NCBI RefSeq assembly: GCF_000234805.1
Contig: NC_016645.1
Span: forward strand, 782,391-846,390
DNA from: Pyrobaculum ferrireducens
GTDB taxonomy: Archaea; Thermoproteota; Thermoprotei; Thermoproteales; Thermoproteaceae
Direction: 5' to 3'
DNA length: 64,000 bases
This document shows, in pieces, positions 34,386 through 43,742 of this stretch. The notes under the pieces are model-generated. The model had not been told where the DNA came from and searched no databases. It saw only the letters and a program-made list of their open reading frames with translations. The first letter of the stretch is position 1. Each line of letters starts with the position of its first letter. A program made the translations under genes and the position numbers.

Positions 34386-35210
34386 GTGAGGCTGGGTGTT
34401 CTGGCGTCGTGGAGGGGGACTAACTTCAAGGCAATCCTCGACCACGTACAGCTCGGCGTGTTGCGGGGGGTGGAGCCTGTGGTGCTGATCTACAGCGACG
34501 AGAACGCCCCCGTTAGAGAAATAGCGAGGAAATACGGGGTCGAGGCCCACTTCGTCAAGCACAAGGGGGTTCCCCGGCCGGAGAGGGAGGCGGCTATGGC
34601 GGAGTTGCTGAGGCGCCACGGCGTAGACGTGGTGGCGCTGGCGGGGTACGACTACATACTCAGCTACGGCTTCATCTCCCAGTTCAAGCTTGTGCTCAAC
34701 ATCCACCCGTCCCTCCTCCCCTTCGCCGGCGGCAAGGGGATGTACGGCATGCGCGTCCACATGGAGGTGTACAGAGCTGGGGTGAGGGTGACCGGCCCCA
34801 CTGTGCACGTCGTGGACGAGTCTGTGGACGGCGGCCCCGTTGTGGACCAGTGGCCTGTTTACATAGGCGACGTGTACAGCCTACCCCTCAGCCGCGACGA
34901 GAAGATCCAAATCATCGCGGATCGCGTGTTGATTTTTGAACACAGGCTCTACTCCAGAGTTCTCCAGGCGGTGGCGGACGGCCTCCTGGAGCTCTACGAA
35001 GAAACTGTCAAGGTCCCCGTGGTTGTGGAAGAGGGCGGGAGGCTTAGGGTGGAGGAGGCGGAGCATAGGGTAAAGAGGGCGGTGCTCAGGGTGTGGGACG
35101 GCTGGCTTAGGGAGTGGCACGAGAGACAGAGGATCTACGTGGAGTACCAGCTCAAGGAGTGGGAGGGCAAGGCCCTAGACCTCGTCCTGCCGCCATGGTT
35201 ACGTGGATGA
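34386..35210 (+). CDS. purN: PurN, GAR formyltransferase
   Basis: The N-terminal 190 residues carry the PurN fold: RLGVLASWRGTNFKAILDHV, then LAGYDYILSYGFISQF and the catalytic LNIHPSLLPFAGGKGMYG (Asn, His), followed by VTGPTVHVVDESVDGGPVVD with the catalytic Asp. The GTG at 34386 fits the family start. A C-terminal extension of about 80 residues, rich in Glu and Arg, is longer than in bacterial PurN. It overlaps the folD region by 16 nt, so formyl-donor supply and use are coupled. Confidence 0.92.
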   Translation: MRLGVLASWRGTNFKAILDHVQLGVLRGVEPVVLIYSDENAPVREIARKYGVEAHFVKHKGVPRPEREAAMAELLRRHGVDVVALAGYDYILSYGFISQFKLVLNIHPSLLPFAGGKGMYGMRVHMEVYRAGVRVTGPTVHVVDESVDGGPVVDQWPVYIGDVYSLPLSRDEKIQIIADRVLIFEHRLYSRVLQAVADGLLELYEETVKVPVVVEEGGRLRVEEAEHRVKRAVLRVWDGWLREWHERQRIYVEYQLKEWEGKALDLVLPPWLRG

Positions 35211-36133
35211 GGGGGGAGGAGCTACACCGCCGCGCCAGGGAGTGGGCTAGGGAGCACGTGAAGAGGCTGGAGGAGGTGGGCGTCACCCCCAAGCTCGCCG
35301 TCCTCCTCCTCCACGACGATCCCGTGGAGCTGGCCACCCAGAGGCGCTTCGTGTCGCTGAAGGCTAGAGACGTCAGGGAGGTGGGGGGCGAGGTGGAGGT
35401 GTATGAACTACACGAGGTGCCGCCTGAGCGCCGCACCAAGGAGGCCCTGCGGTTGCTGGACAGCCTAAACAAGAGGGACGACGTGACGGGGATACTCATA
35501 CAGAAGCCCCTCCCGCCCTACGTCGACGAGGAGGCTCTCTTCCAGAAGCTGGCCCCGGAGAAGGACGTGGACGCCCTGACGCCGGAGAGCAAGAAGAAGT
35601 TGCTAACCCGCTTTGACCTCGACAGAGACGTCCTGCCCTGCACCCCTGCGGGCATCCTGGAGCTGTTTAGGATGTACGGCGTGGAGGTGAGGGGGATGGA
35701 CGTGGTGGTTGTGGGGAAGGGGGAGCTGGTGGGGAAGCCCCTCGCCGTGATGCTCATGCAGCTAGACGCCACTGTGACGGTGCTCCACGCCCTCTCCAAG
35801 GAGAGGGAGCCCTACGTGAGGCGGGCGGATATCGTGATCTCCGCAGTGGGGAGGCCTCCGGAGCTCTACCGCGACAACCCCTGGCGCCTCACAGGAGACA
35901 TGGTGAAGGAGGGAGCCGTGGTGGTTGGCGTAGGCGGGAAGGTAGACCCGGCGACGGGGAGGTGGTACTTCGACGTAGACGAGAGGTCTGTGGCTGAGAA
36001 GGCCTCTCTCCTAACCCCCAACATAGGGGGCGTGGGCCTCGCCACTAGGGCCAGGGTGTTGAAAAACCTCATAAGAACCACCTACCAAGTGGCTAGGGCC
36101 GCGGTGTCCTCTAGAATCGTCGGGGGGCCGTGA
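35195..36133 (+). CDS. folD: FolD, methylene-tetrahydrofolate dehydrogenase/cyclohydrolase
   Basis: I start at ATG 35195 (MVTWMRGEELH); ATG 35207 is also possible. Features are LAVLLLHDDPVELATQRRFV (usually VGxxPAS), VTGILIQKPLPPYVDEEALF, PEKDVDALTPES, and the NADP motif VVVVGKGELVGKPLAVML (normally GRSxxVGxP). PNIGGVGLATRARVL closes the protein. It supplies formyl-THF-type one-carbon units for PurN. The 3' end overlaps purM by 4 nt. Confidence 0.93.
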   Translation: MVTWMRGEELHRRAREWAREHVKRLEEVGVTPKLAVLLLHDDPVELATQRRFVSLKARDVREVGGEVEVYELHEVPPERRTKEALRLLDSLNKRDDVTGILIQKPLPPYVDEEALFQKLAPEKDVDALTPESKKKLLTRFDLDRDVLPCTPAGILELFRMYGVEVRGMDVVVVGKGELVGKPLAVMLMQLDATVTVLHALSKEREPYVRRADIVISAVGRPPELYRDNPWRLTGDMVKEGAVVVGVGGKVDPATGRWYFDVDERSVAEKASLLTPNIGGVGLATRARVLKNLIRTTYQVARAAVSSRIVGGP

Positions 36134-37056
36134 GGTACAGAGACGCCGGCGTCGACCTAGACAAGCAGAGGAGGCTCCACCAGCTGGCCGCCGGCCTCCT
36201 CGGCGGCGGCGTGGGGTCTTACGTACGGTGGCTGGGGCTGGGCGGCGTGGAGGTGGCCCTACACGTAGACGGCGTGGGGACAAAGACGATTTGGCTGGCG
36301 GAGGCGGGGAGGCTGGAGGTGGCCGGGTGGGACTGCCTAGCGGTAAATATAAACGACGTTGTATGCGACGGCTTTAGGGCGGTGGCCGCCGTGGACTACG
36401 TCGCGGTGGCCCCCGGCATGGAGGAGGCGGCCTCCGCGGTGCTGAGAGGCCTCGGAGAGGCGGCGGGGCGTGCCGGCATGGTTATCCTCGGCGGGGAGAC
36501 CGCCATACTGCCCGACCTTGTAAAGGGCGTCGACGTGGTGTGCACAGTCATGGCGGTGAGGGAGGCGGCGCCGAGGCGCCCCGAGCCGGGGGACTACGTA
36601 GTGGGGCTGGAGTCCACGGGGCCCCACGCCAACGGGTACAGCCTACTGCGGAGGCTGTTTAAGCTGGATGAGCACATCTGCGGAGGCCGCGCCGCCGACG
36701 TCCTGCTACGGCCTGTGGCTCTCTACGACGGCGTCTTGACGCTGATGAAGGAGGGGCTTGTCAAGTCCGCGGCTCATATAACGGGGGGCGGCTTCGCCAA
36801 GCTGAAGAGGGCCCTCCACGGCCTGGGCGCCGAGGTGGAGCTGGGGCGCGTCCCCTGCTGGGCTGAGGAGGTGCTGAGACGCGGCGTGCCCCGGGAGGAG
36901 GCCTACAGGGTATTCAACATGGGGGTGGGGATGGCACTCGTAACGGACGCACCCCGCGACTTGGTGCGCCGCGCGGAGGATCTGGGCTATGCGGCGCGGG
37001 TCATAGGCAGAGTCAAGGAGGGCGGCCCCGTGGCGGTGGACGGGGTTGTGTTTTAA
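36130..37056 (+). CDS. purM: PurM, AIR synthetase
   Basis: This 308-residue protein closes the imidazole ring of AIR. Family segments are MRYRDAGVDLDKQRRLH, LHVDGVGTKTIWLAEAG, VNINDVVCDGFRAVAAVDYV, GMVILGGETAILPDLVKGVD and GLESTGPHANGYSLLRRLF, with HITGGGFAKLKRAL in the C-half. GTG start overlapping folD. Its end overlaps purQ (minus strand) by 4 nt tail to tail. Confidence 0.94.
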   Translation: MRYRDAGVDLDKQRRLHQLAAGLLGGGVGSYVRWLGLGGVEVALHVDGVGTKTIWLAEAGRLEVAGWDCLAVNINDVVCDGFRAVAAVDYVAVAPGMEEAASAVLRGLGEAAGRAGMVILGGETAILPDLVKGVDVVCTVMAVREAAPRRPEPGDYVVGLESTGPHANGYSLLRRLFKLDEHICGGRAADVLLRPVALYDGVLTLMKEGLVKSAAHITGGGFAKLKRALHGLGAEVELGRVPCWAEEVLRRGVPREEAYRVFNMGVGMALVTDAPRDLVRRAEDLGYAARVIGRVKEGGPVAVDGVVF

Positions 37057-37691
37057 CCCCTCAGCCACTTCTTGAGGCTCAGCCACAGCTTGAGGCCCCC
37101 CGTCCCCCTCCGGGAGATGTGGGGGTCCACCGCCCTCTCTGGGTGGGGCATGAGGCCCAGCACAGGCCCCCGCGCCACGCCGGCCACGTTGTCGAAGGAG
37201 CCGTTGACGTTCTCCACGTATTTAAACACTGCGCGGTATGGGCCGGACGGCACGTACCTCCCCTCGGCGTGGGCCACCGGCATGTACACCACCTCCCCCT
37301 CCTCGTACATAAAGGTGAAGGGGGTGTCCCGGTCCACTACCTTCACAGGTATCCATTTTGAGACGAAGCCCGGCGGGTCGTTGGGAGCCAGGACGCCCGG
37401 GAGGATGCCGGCCTCTGTGAGTATCTGGAAGCCGTTGCATATCCCGAGGACCGGCACCCCGTTGTCGACGTCCTCCCGGAGGCGCTGGACGGCCTCGCTG
37501 GCGGCGGCCACGGCGCCGGCCCTCAGCCTATCCCCGTAGCTAAACCCCCCGGCCAGCACCACCGCGTCGTAGACCCCCGGCCTGTAGTCTCTGTACCAAA
37601 CCACCTCCCCCGGGATCCCCGCCAGCTCCAGCGCCCTCACCACGTCGTAGTCCCCGTTGGTGCCGGGGAACTTCAACACGGCGATCCTCAT
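37053..37691 (-). CDS. purQ: PurQ, glutaminase subunit of FGAM synthetase
   Basis: This 212-residue class I amidotransferase supplies ammonia to PurL. MRIAVLKFPGTNGDYDVVRA is followed by VLAGGFSYGDRLRAGAVAA and the nucleophile Cys in PVLGICNGFQILTEAG. VLGLMPHPERAVDP provides the His and Glu of the triad. Its ATG overlaps the purS end by 4 nt. Confidence 0.95.
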   Translation of the reverse strand: MRIAVLKFPGTNGDYDVVRALELAGIPGEVVWYRDYRPGVYDAVVLAGGFSYGDRLRAGAVAAASEAVQRLREDVDNGVPVLGICNGFQILTEAGILPGVLAPNDPPGFVSKWIPVKVVDRDTPFTFMYEEGEVVYMPVAHAEGRYVPSGPYRAVFKYVENVNGSFDNVAGVARGPVLGLMPHPERAVDPHISRRGTGGLKLWLSLKKWLRG

Positions 37692-37942
37692 CCCTCCTCC
37701 ACCCTCACCACCTCAATAACGTGGACGTTGGGGTTCCCCAGCCTCGCCTCTCTTGCGATCTTCAAAGCCGCTTCGCGGGCCGCCTCCGGCGACTCCGCCT
37801 CTATGTACAAGACGAGGCACTTCCCAGACCTCACCTCCACCCCGAAGCCCAGCCTGGCCAGGAGGTCGCGGGAAATCGTCTCGCCCTCTGGATCTCTCAG
37901 AGAGGGCTTATACGCCACGTTTATATACACGGCATATCGCAT
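37688..37942 (-). CDS. purS: PurS, third subunit of FGAM synthetase
   Basis: This small protein of about 84 residues matches PurS: RYAVYINVAYKPSLRDPEGE, then ISRDLLARLGFGVEVRSGKC and a C-terminal NPNVHVIEVVRVEEG. The ATG at 37942 is supported by TATATAAAAC at 37960-37969 (minus strand), so the GTG at 37948 is less likely. It bridges PurQ and PurL in the archaeal/Gram-positive type complex; purL lies divergently 176 bp away. Confidence 0.93.
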   Translation of the reverse strand: MRYAVYINVAYKPSLRDPEGETISRDLLARLGFGVEVRSGKCLVLYIEAESPEAAREAALKIAREARLGNPNVHVIEVVRVEEG

Positions 37943-38118
37943 ACCCACTTAAACACAGGTATATAAAACAGTAAGCCCCCACACCCCCCACAATTAATTC
38001 CATGCTTAATACAGATTTTAACTATCTGCTTAAATATAGAGGGGAATCCTCCGCCGCTTCTCCGGATATTTTTAATAGCTTATTGAAAATGTTTAAATCT
38101 ACCTAATACCCAGTGGAC

Positions 38119-40212
38119 ATGGCCCTGTCTCCCCACGAGCTGGAGGCTATCAGGAGGGGTCTTGGCAGGGAGCCTACGGAGGCCGAGCTGGCACTATTCC
38201 GCTCCCACTGGTCCGAGCACTGTTCCTACAAATCGACACGGATGTGGCTCAAGAGGCTACCCTCGAAGGCGCCGTGGGTGGTGAGGGGGCCTGGCACAGA
38301 CGCGCCGCTTGTGGAGGTCGCCGAGGGGCTCTACGTCGCGTTTAAGATAGAGTCCCACAACCACCCAAGCGCCGTCGACCCCTACAACGGCGCCGCCACG
38401 GGCGTAGGCGGCATAATAAGGGACATCTTGACTGTGGGGGCTAAGCCAATCGGGCTGTTGGTTAACCTCCACTTCGGCCCCCTCGACCACCCCCACGCCA
38501 GGTGGATAGCCGCTAATGTAGTCAAGGGGATTTCGGACTATGGCAACAGGGTGGGAGTCCCCGTGGTCGGGGGGGAGACGTGGTTCGACCCCGACTTCAC
38601 CTACACCCCCATTGTCCTTGCCACGTGTGTAGGCGTGGTGGAAAGGGGAGGGGTCCCCCCGGGCGGTGTGGCCGCGGGGGACTTAATCGTAGTGGCGGGG
38701 CTTGGGGCCGACAAAAGCGGCCTTGGAGGCTCGGCCTTCGCCAGCAAGACGCTCAGCGGCGAGTCTGAGGAGGACCTCGGCGCGGTGCAGGTTGCCGACC
38801 CGCTGATGGGGAAGAAGCTGATCGACCTTGTCCAGGAGGCGCGGCGGTGCGTTAAGTACATTAAGGACCTCGGCGGGGGAGGCCTAGCCACGGCACTCGC
38901 CGAGCTGGCGGAGTGGTTTGGCTTGGGGGTGGAGGCGGACCTCGACAAAATACATATGTGGGACCGGGAGGTGGGGCCAGTGGAGGTGCTCACAGGCGAG
39001 ACCCAGGAGAGGCTTGTCTTCGTCATGTCACCCGGGCAGTACAAATGCTTCAAGGAGCTGGCCGAGAGGTACGAGGTGCCCCACTCAGTCATAGGCCGCT
39101 TCGCCGAGGGCGGAGAGCTACTGCTGAGGTGGAGGGGGGAGCCCGTGGCAAAGATCCCCACGTGGCTGGCGGCCAAGGCTCCTGAGACCGCCTGGCCGCA
39201 GAGGAGCTACGACCCGCCCTCCCTGCCCCAAATCCCGGAGCCCCCCTTGGCCAAGGCCGTCGACGCCGTGCTGTCGTCGCCCAACATAGCCTCTAAGGAG
39301 GCTATATACACCAGGTTCGACTTCGACGTAGGGGTGAGGACCGCCGTGAAGCCGGGAGAGGGGGACGCCGCAGTTTTGAAGATATACGAGAGGGGGTCGC
39401 TTGGGCTTGTGGTAAAGGGCGACGCCAACCCCCGCTACGCCTACCTCTCCCCCCGCCTTGGCGCCGCCAATTCCTTCGTAAAGGCGTATAGAAACGTAGC
39501 AGTGGTGGGCGGCGTGGCCAAGGCGGCTGTGGACTCCATAAACGTGGGGAGCCCCCAGAGGCCCGAGGTCTACTGGCAGTTTGTAGAGGCTGTGGAGGGG
39601 CTGAGGGAGGCGGCGGAGGGCCTCGGCGTTCCGATAGTGGGGGGCAAGGTAAGCCTCTACAACGAGTACGAGGGGAGGCCCATAAAGCCTGTGGTGGCAG
39701 TCGTCGTGCTGGGGGTGCTGGAGGACGTGGGGCTGGCCAACAAGGCCGAGTGGCGGGACGGCGACGGGATCTACATTTGGGGAGTCACAAAGGGCGAGGT
39801 GGGGGGTAGCGAATATTTGTACAGAGTCCACGGCCTCGTGGCGGGGACGCCCCCGTCTATTGACTACACCACTGAGAAGGAACTGGCTGAGGTAGTCAGG
39901 AAGTGGCTCGGCCGCCTCTCGGGAGCCAAGGACGTCGGCGTGGGGGGCCTGGCGGCGGCCTTGGCTAAGATGGCTGTGAACAGCGGCGTGGGGGCCGATG
40001 TAGACGTCTGCAAAGCCCCGGCAGAGACGTCCCGACTAGACTTCCTCCTATTCAGCGAGTCCAATGGGCGGTTCGTCGCCGCGGGGGAGGAGGGCCCCGG
40101 CGTGAGGATCGGCGCCGCCGGCGGCGACAGGCTCGTGCTTAGATGCGGCTCCTCGAAGATATACGAGAGGGGGGTGGAGGAGCTTGCCCGCATCATGAAG
40201 CTGGAACTGTGA
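38119..40212 (+). CDS. purL: PurL, synthetase subunit of FGAM synthetase (small type)
   Basis: The protein has about 697 residues, the size of small PurL that works with PurQ and PurS. It has [40 protein letters not shown] followed by [27 protein letters not shown] and a second synthetase half ([20 protein letters not shown]). The ATG at 38119 is placed about 24 bp after TTTAAA (38092-38097). A GTG at 38113 is the alternative. The purF gene starts 1 nt after the stop. Confidence 0.95.
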   Translation: MALSPHELEAIRRGLGREPTEAELALFRSHWSEHCSYKSTRMWLKRLPSKAPWVVRGPGTDAPLVEVAEGLYVAFKIESHNHPSAVDPYNGAATGVGGIIRDILTVGAKPIGLLVNLHFGPLDHPHARWIAANVVKGISDYGNRVGVPVVGGETWFDPDFTYTPIVLATCVGVVERGGVPPGGVAAGDLIVVAGLGADKSGLGGSAFASKTLSGESEEDLGAVQVADPLMGKKLIDLVQEARRCVKYIKDLGGGGLATALAELAEWFGLGVEADLDKIHMWDREVGPVEVLTGETQERLVFVMSPGQYKCFKELAERYEVPHSVIGRFAEGGELLLRWRGEPVAKIPTWLAAKAPETAWPQRSYDPPSLPQIPEPPLAKAVDAVLSSPNIASKEAIYTRFDFDVGVRTAVKPGEGDAAVLKIYERGSLGLVVKGDANPRYAYLSPRLGAANSFVKAYRNVAVVGGVAKAAVDSINVGSPQRPEVYWQFVEAVEGLREAAEGLGVPIVGGKVSLYNEYEGRPIKPVVAVVVLGVLEDVGLANKAEWRDGDGIYIWGVTKGEVGGSEYLYRVHGLVAGTPPSIDYTTEKELAEVVRKWLGRLSGAKDVGVGGLAAALAKMAVNSGVGADVDVCKAPAETSRLDFLLFSESNGRFVAAGEEGPGVRIGAAGGDRLVLRCGSSKIYERGVEELARIMKLEL

Positions 40213-40213
40213 T

Positions 40214-41476
40214 ATGTGCGGGATAGGCGGGGCCTGGGGGGAGGGGGCGGGGGGCGTGGTGCGGAGGATGGCGCCGTGGCTGATGCACAGGGGCCACGAG
40301 GGGGTTGGCTACGCGTATCAAAGGGGCGGGGGCGTGGCGATTGGGGAGCCCCCCGACGACACCGAGGCCGCCCTGGTCCACACAAGGTACAGCACCTCGG
40401 GGCCCTACGGCGCCCAGCTCCAGCCAGTTGTGGCAAAGTACAGAGACTTAGAGCTGGCCCTCGTCTTCAACGGCACGGTGGTTAACTACAAGAGGCTGGG
40501 GGTGGAGGCCCCCGCCTTCGACGGCGAGGCGCTGGCAAAGGCTCTGGCTAGAGAGATGTGGGAGAGGGGCGTGGAGGAGGGGGTTGTCAGTCTGTACTCC
40601 CGGATTGTGGGCGCCGTGTCGCTCATCGCCCTTACGCCCTGGGGCATCCTCGCGGTGCGCGACCCCCGGGGGATTAGGCCCCTCGCCTACAGACACTACC
40701 ACGGCGGGGTGGCCTTCGCGTCCGAGGACGTGGCCATGGGCGGCGGGGAGGAGGTTCCGCCTGGGCTAGCCATCCTCTACGGAAAGAGGCTTGTCATGTG
40801 GAAAATACCGCCGGGAGAGGGCAGGCTGTGCGCTCTTGAGTACGTCTACTTCGCCCACCACGCCTCGACGCTGGGCGGGATGCTTGTCCAGGACGTGAGG
40901 CGGGCCCTCGGCGAGGCCCTGGCGGAGGGGGAGGACGCGGCTATAGACGTGGTGACCTATGTGCCCGAGACCGCGAGGACCGCCGCCTCGGCATACGCCG
41001 CGAAGCTGGGGCTTCCGCTGGTGGAGGCCGTAGTTAAGAGTAGATACGCCGGCCGCATCTTCATCACTCCGCCGCACGCCAGAAATCCGCCAGACGCCTT
41101 TAGAGTTGTGGAGGAGCTGGTGGCGGGTAGGTCGGTGGCGGTTGTAGACGACTCCCTCATCCGGGGCACCAACATAAAGACAATAGTGAGGCTACTCCGG
41201 GACGCCGGCGCCAGGGCTGTGCACGTCAGGATCGCCTCGCCGCCGGTTAGATGGCCGTGTTTCTTCGGCATGGATTTCCAGACGAGGAGAGAACTCGCAG
41301 CCTACGGAAGAGACGTAGAGGGTGTGAGGGCCTACATAGGCGCCGACACCCTCCGCTACCTGCCCATAGAGGCGTTCAGGAGGGTGCTGGGCCCCGCCTG
41401 CTACGCCTGCTTCACAGGGGAGTACCCAGTGGAGATTGACGTTCAAGCCGCCGAGGCGGAGGCGGCGAGGGGGTAA
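40214..41476 (+). CDS. purF: PurF, amidophosphoribosyltransferase
   Basis: This 420-residue enzyme makes phosphoribosylamine from PRPP and glutamine, the first step of purine synthesis. The glutaminase Cys is at residue 2 (MCGIGGAWGEGAG), with LMHRGHEGVGYAY, LVHTRYSTSG and LVFNGTVVNYKRL. The PRT half has VVDDSLIRGTNIKTIVRLLR. Unlike the paralogue at 33.2 kb it keeps all glutaminase residues I can check. It directly follows purL. Confidence 0.95.
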   Translation: MCGIGGAWGEGAGGVVRRMAPWLMHRGHEGVGYAYQRGGGVAIGEPPDDTEAALVHTRYSTSGPYGAQLQPVVAKYRDLELALVFNGTVVNYKRLGVEAPAFDGEALAKALAREMWERGVEEGVVSLYSRIVGAVSLIALTPWGILAVRDPRGIRPLAYRHYHGGVAFASEDVAMGGGEEVPPGLAILYGKRLVMWKIPPGEGRLCALEYVYFAHHASTLGGMLVQDVRRALGEALAEGEDAAIDVVTYVPETARTAASAYAAKLGLPLVEAVVKSRYAGRIFITPPHARNPPDAFRVVEELVAGRSVAVVDDSLIRGTNIKTIVRLLRDAGARAVHVRIASPPVRWPCFFGMDFQTRRELAAYGRDVEGVRAYIGADTLRYLPIEAFRRVLGPACYACFTGEYPVEIDVQAAEAEAARG

Positions 41477-41518
41477 ACCGCTACGGAGCATTTTTTAAAC
41501 TGGAGACACGGCGAGGCC

Positions 41519-41671
41519 ATGCCGACGGTGGTGGAGGTAATGGGCCCCCACGCCTACACCCTGGTCAAGTATAGAGTATCGCCACACGACTACGTGGAGG
41601 CCGCCGTGGAAAAGCTGAGGCCAGAGGCCCCTCACCTAGCGGCGTTGTTAGAGGAGATCAGCCGCCTCTAG
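41519..41671 (+). CDS. Small protein of 50 residues, unknown function
   Basis: An ATG frame reads MPTVVEVMGPHAYTLVKYRV, then SPHDYVEAAVEKLRPEAP and HLAALLEEISRL. A TATA box (TTTTTTAAAC, 41491-41500) lies about 24-26 bp upstream, as for leaderless genes here. The protein has a short beta hairpin and two helices. It overlaps the purK end by 14 nt tail to tail. Family not recognised. Confidence 0.5.
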   Translation: MPTVVEVMGPHAYTLVKYRVSPHDYVEAAVEKLRPEAPHLAALLEEISRL

Positions 41672-42743
41672 GCCTCATAACAAGCTTCGGAAATTCCCTT
41701 CCGTAAATCAGCGAGAGAACCCGCCGCGCCTTCGCCGCCGCCTCCTCCACGCTCCCAGCCACTATGTTTACGTGGCCCATCTTCCGCCTAGGCCTCGCCT
41801 CGGCCTTGAAGTACCAGTACACCCTCCCAAGCGCCTCGAGCTCCCCCAGCGGAAGCCTCTCAAAAGACAGACCCAAGATGTTCACCATAGCCACCGCGGG
41901 CGGGAGGCGCGGCCTTCTGATGCGCATCCCAAACACGGCGCGTAGGTGGTTTTCAAACTGGCTCGCGTCTGTCTCCAGCGTCCAGTGGCCTGTGTTGTGC
42001 ACCCTAGGCGCTATCTCGTTTACGAGTATTCTACCATCCCTCGCCTCGAAAAACTCCACCGCCACAGTCCCCACGTAGCGCCACCTCTCCACCAACCTGT
42101 GGACGTATTCGTAGGCCTCCTCCGGCGCCTTGGTGGGGGCGTAGTTCCACACCAGTATCCCATCCACATAGAAATTCTCGGCGGGGGGGTAGAAGTAGAC
42201 GTCGCCGTCCTCCCCCCTAACCGCCACCAGGGAGAACTCCCTCCTAATATCCACGTACTCCTCGACAAGCAGGTCCCCCCCGTAGCCCCTAAACCCAGCC
42301 GCCTCCCTCGGGTAGATAAACTGCCCCTTCCCGTCGTACCCTCCCGCAGGGATCTTCACCACAGCCCTCCCCATGCCTTCCGCGATTCTCACCGCCTCCT
42401 CCCACCCCCGGGCCCTCCGCCAAGGCACCGTGGGGATTTTAAGAGAGTCGAAGAAAGCCCTCTCCTCGAGGCGGCTCTTCTTCACCAAGAGGTACCCCAG
42501 CGGCGGCTTCAGCTTGCCGAGCCTCTCGGCGTACCGCGCCACCTCCACATCCACATTCTCAAACTCGAAAGTGACCACGTCCGCCTCCTCAACCGCGGCA
42601 AAGGGGTCGACGGCCCTCCTCCCACATCTAAAAGCGGGAGCGGAGGAATCCGGGTCGTAGACCACGAAGTCTATAGGCAATCTAGACGCCTCCCAACACA
42701 TCATCAACGCCAACTGCCCACCCCCCAGCACCAGCAACCGCAT
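41658..42743 (-). CDS. purK: PurK, N5-CAIR synthetase (ATP-grasp)
   Basis: From ATG 42743 the protein has about 361 residues and starts MRLLVLGGGQLALMMCWEAS. Features are VVTFEFENVDVEVARYAERL, VVKIPAGGYDGKGQFIYPRE, LLVEEYVDIRREFSLVAVRG and VNEIAPRVHNTGHWTLETDA followed by SQFENHLRAVFG, all diagnostic of PurK. TATTTAAAA (42764-42772, minus strand) supports the start. It works with PurE, encoded just upstream on the same strand. Confidence 0.94.
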   Translation of the reverse strand: MRLLVLGGGQLALMMCWEASRLPIDFVVYDPDSSAPAFRCGRRAVDPFAAVEEADVVTFEFENVDVEVARYAERLGKLKPPLGYLLVKKSRLEERAFFDSLKIPTVPWRRARGWEEAVRIAEGMGRAVVKIPAGGYDGKGQFIYPREAAGFRGYGGDLLVEEYVDIRREFSLVAVRGEDGDVYFYPPAENFYVDGILVWNYAPTKAPEEAYEYVHRLVERWRYVGTVAVEFFEARDGRILVNEIAPRVHNTGHWTLETDASQFENHLRAVFGMRIRRPRLPPAVAMVNILGLSFERLPLGELEALGRVYWYFKAEARPRRKMGHVNIVAGSVEEAAAKARRVLSLIYGREFPKLVMRPRGG

Positions 42744-42827
42744 GGCAACACACAACCACCGCATTTTAAATACTTACTGGAAAAATAATGAGGCCCACTT
42801 GCGTTTCCCCGCGCGGTTTTTAAGTAG

Positions 42828-43306
42828 CTACGGAAAAGACTTTATGAAGGATTTGGAGAGGACCTCCTCCCTCATCTTAGCCATGTGTTGCCTCACCCTC
42901 TCCCGGACCTCTGGGTACTTTACTCCGAGTATCCTCGCCGCGAGGTACGCGGCGTTGGCCGCGTTGCCGATGGCCACGGTGGCCACGGGCGTCCCCCGGG
43001 GCATCTGCACAATGGAGAGCAGAGAGTCGAGACCCCCCAGGTGCCGGGTTGGGATGGGGACCCCCACCACGGGGAGCGGCGTGAGGGAGGCGGTCATGCC
43101 CGGGAGGTGCGCCGCCCCCCGGCGCCGGCGATAACCACGTCGAACTTCTCCTCGGCCTCCCTGGCGAATTGGTACATAAAGTCGGGGGTCCGGTGGGCGC
43201 TCACCACCCTAGCCTCGTAGGGAATCCCCAGCGCCTCCAAAACCTCCAGCGCCTCCTTCATAACCTCCAAGTCGTTTATCGAGCCCATTATAACCGCCAC
43301 CTGCAT
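42828..43306 (-). CDS. purE: PurE, N5-CAIR mutase, with an apparent frameshift
   Basis: The N-terminal part from ATG 43306 reads [20 protein letters not shown] and [20 protein letters not shown], then VVIAGAGG, after which the frame runs into RRTSRA and stops. The other frame resumes with [20 protein letters not shown] and runs to 42828 ([20 protein letters not shown]). The shift falls at a run of six G on the minus strand (43115-43120); seven would restore a 159-residue PurE. All catalytic motifs are there. Sequence error, mutation or recoding are possible. The pathway needs this enzyme if purK is in use. Confidence 0.85.
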
Positions 43307-43373
43307 ATAGACAACGACGCCGGTCAATTTATGAGTTACTCTAGAGATAAAATATGACAGAAGTGGTAAGTAC

Positions 43374-43742
43374 GTGGAGCGCTGGCTTGTGAAGGCGGGG
43401 CGCTACAGGCGGTACGCCCAGAGGAGCCTCGCCGCCGGAGAATACGACCTTGCGTGCTTCCTAGCGCAACAAGCCGGCGAATTCCTCCTAATGGCCCTCC
43501 TCATTAGGGAGGCGGGGGCGGGGCCCCTCACCCACAGCCTGTACGAAATGGCGAAGAGGCTCGCCCAGATGAAGTCGGCCCATGTGCCGGAGGACGTGGC
43601 GCGGTGCGCCAAGTCGCTGGAGGAGCACTACATACAAGCCAGGTACCCAGACGCGAGGCTCGGCCCATATGAGGAGTGGGAGGCCGAGGAGTGCCTCAGG
43701 TGCCTCGACTTGTTGTGGAAATGGACAGATGGATTAAGGTAG
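43374..43742 (+). CDS. HEPN-domain protein, second HEPN/MNT pair
   Basis: This 122-residue helical protein has [20 protein letters not shown] and [20 protein letters not shown], close in pattern to the HEPN protein at 4.4 kb, including R-x7-H (RCAKSLEEH). GTG start below AGATAAAATATG (43345-43356). The following nucleotidyltransferase gene starts inside its end (overlap 22 nt). Toxin role is inferred from the family. Confidence 0.78.
   Translation: MERWLVKAGRYRRYAQRSLAAGEYDLACFLAQQAGEFLLMALLIREAGAGPLTHSLYEMAKRLAQMKSAHVPEDVARCAKSLEEHYIQARYPDARLGPYEEWEAEECLRCLDLLWKWTDGLR

Noticed and set aside
39118-39831. Minus-strand frame of 237 codons inside purL
   Set aside because: A shadow in GC-rich DNA; the opposite frame encodes clear PurL motifs throughout.
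33167-41476. The two PurF genes as an assembly duplication
   Set aside because: They differ in length, N-terminus and most residues; only the phosphoribosyltransferase core is alike.
41946-42788. Plus-strand frame of 280 codons over purK
   Set aside because: Pro/His/Arg-rich shadow of a clear purK on the other strand.
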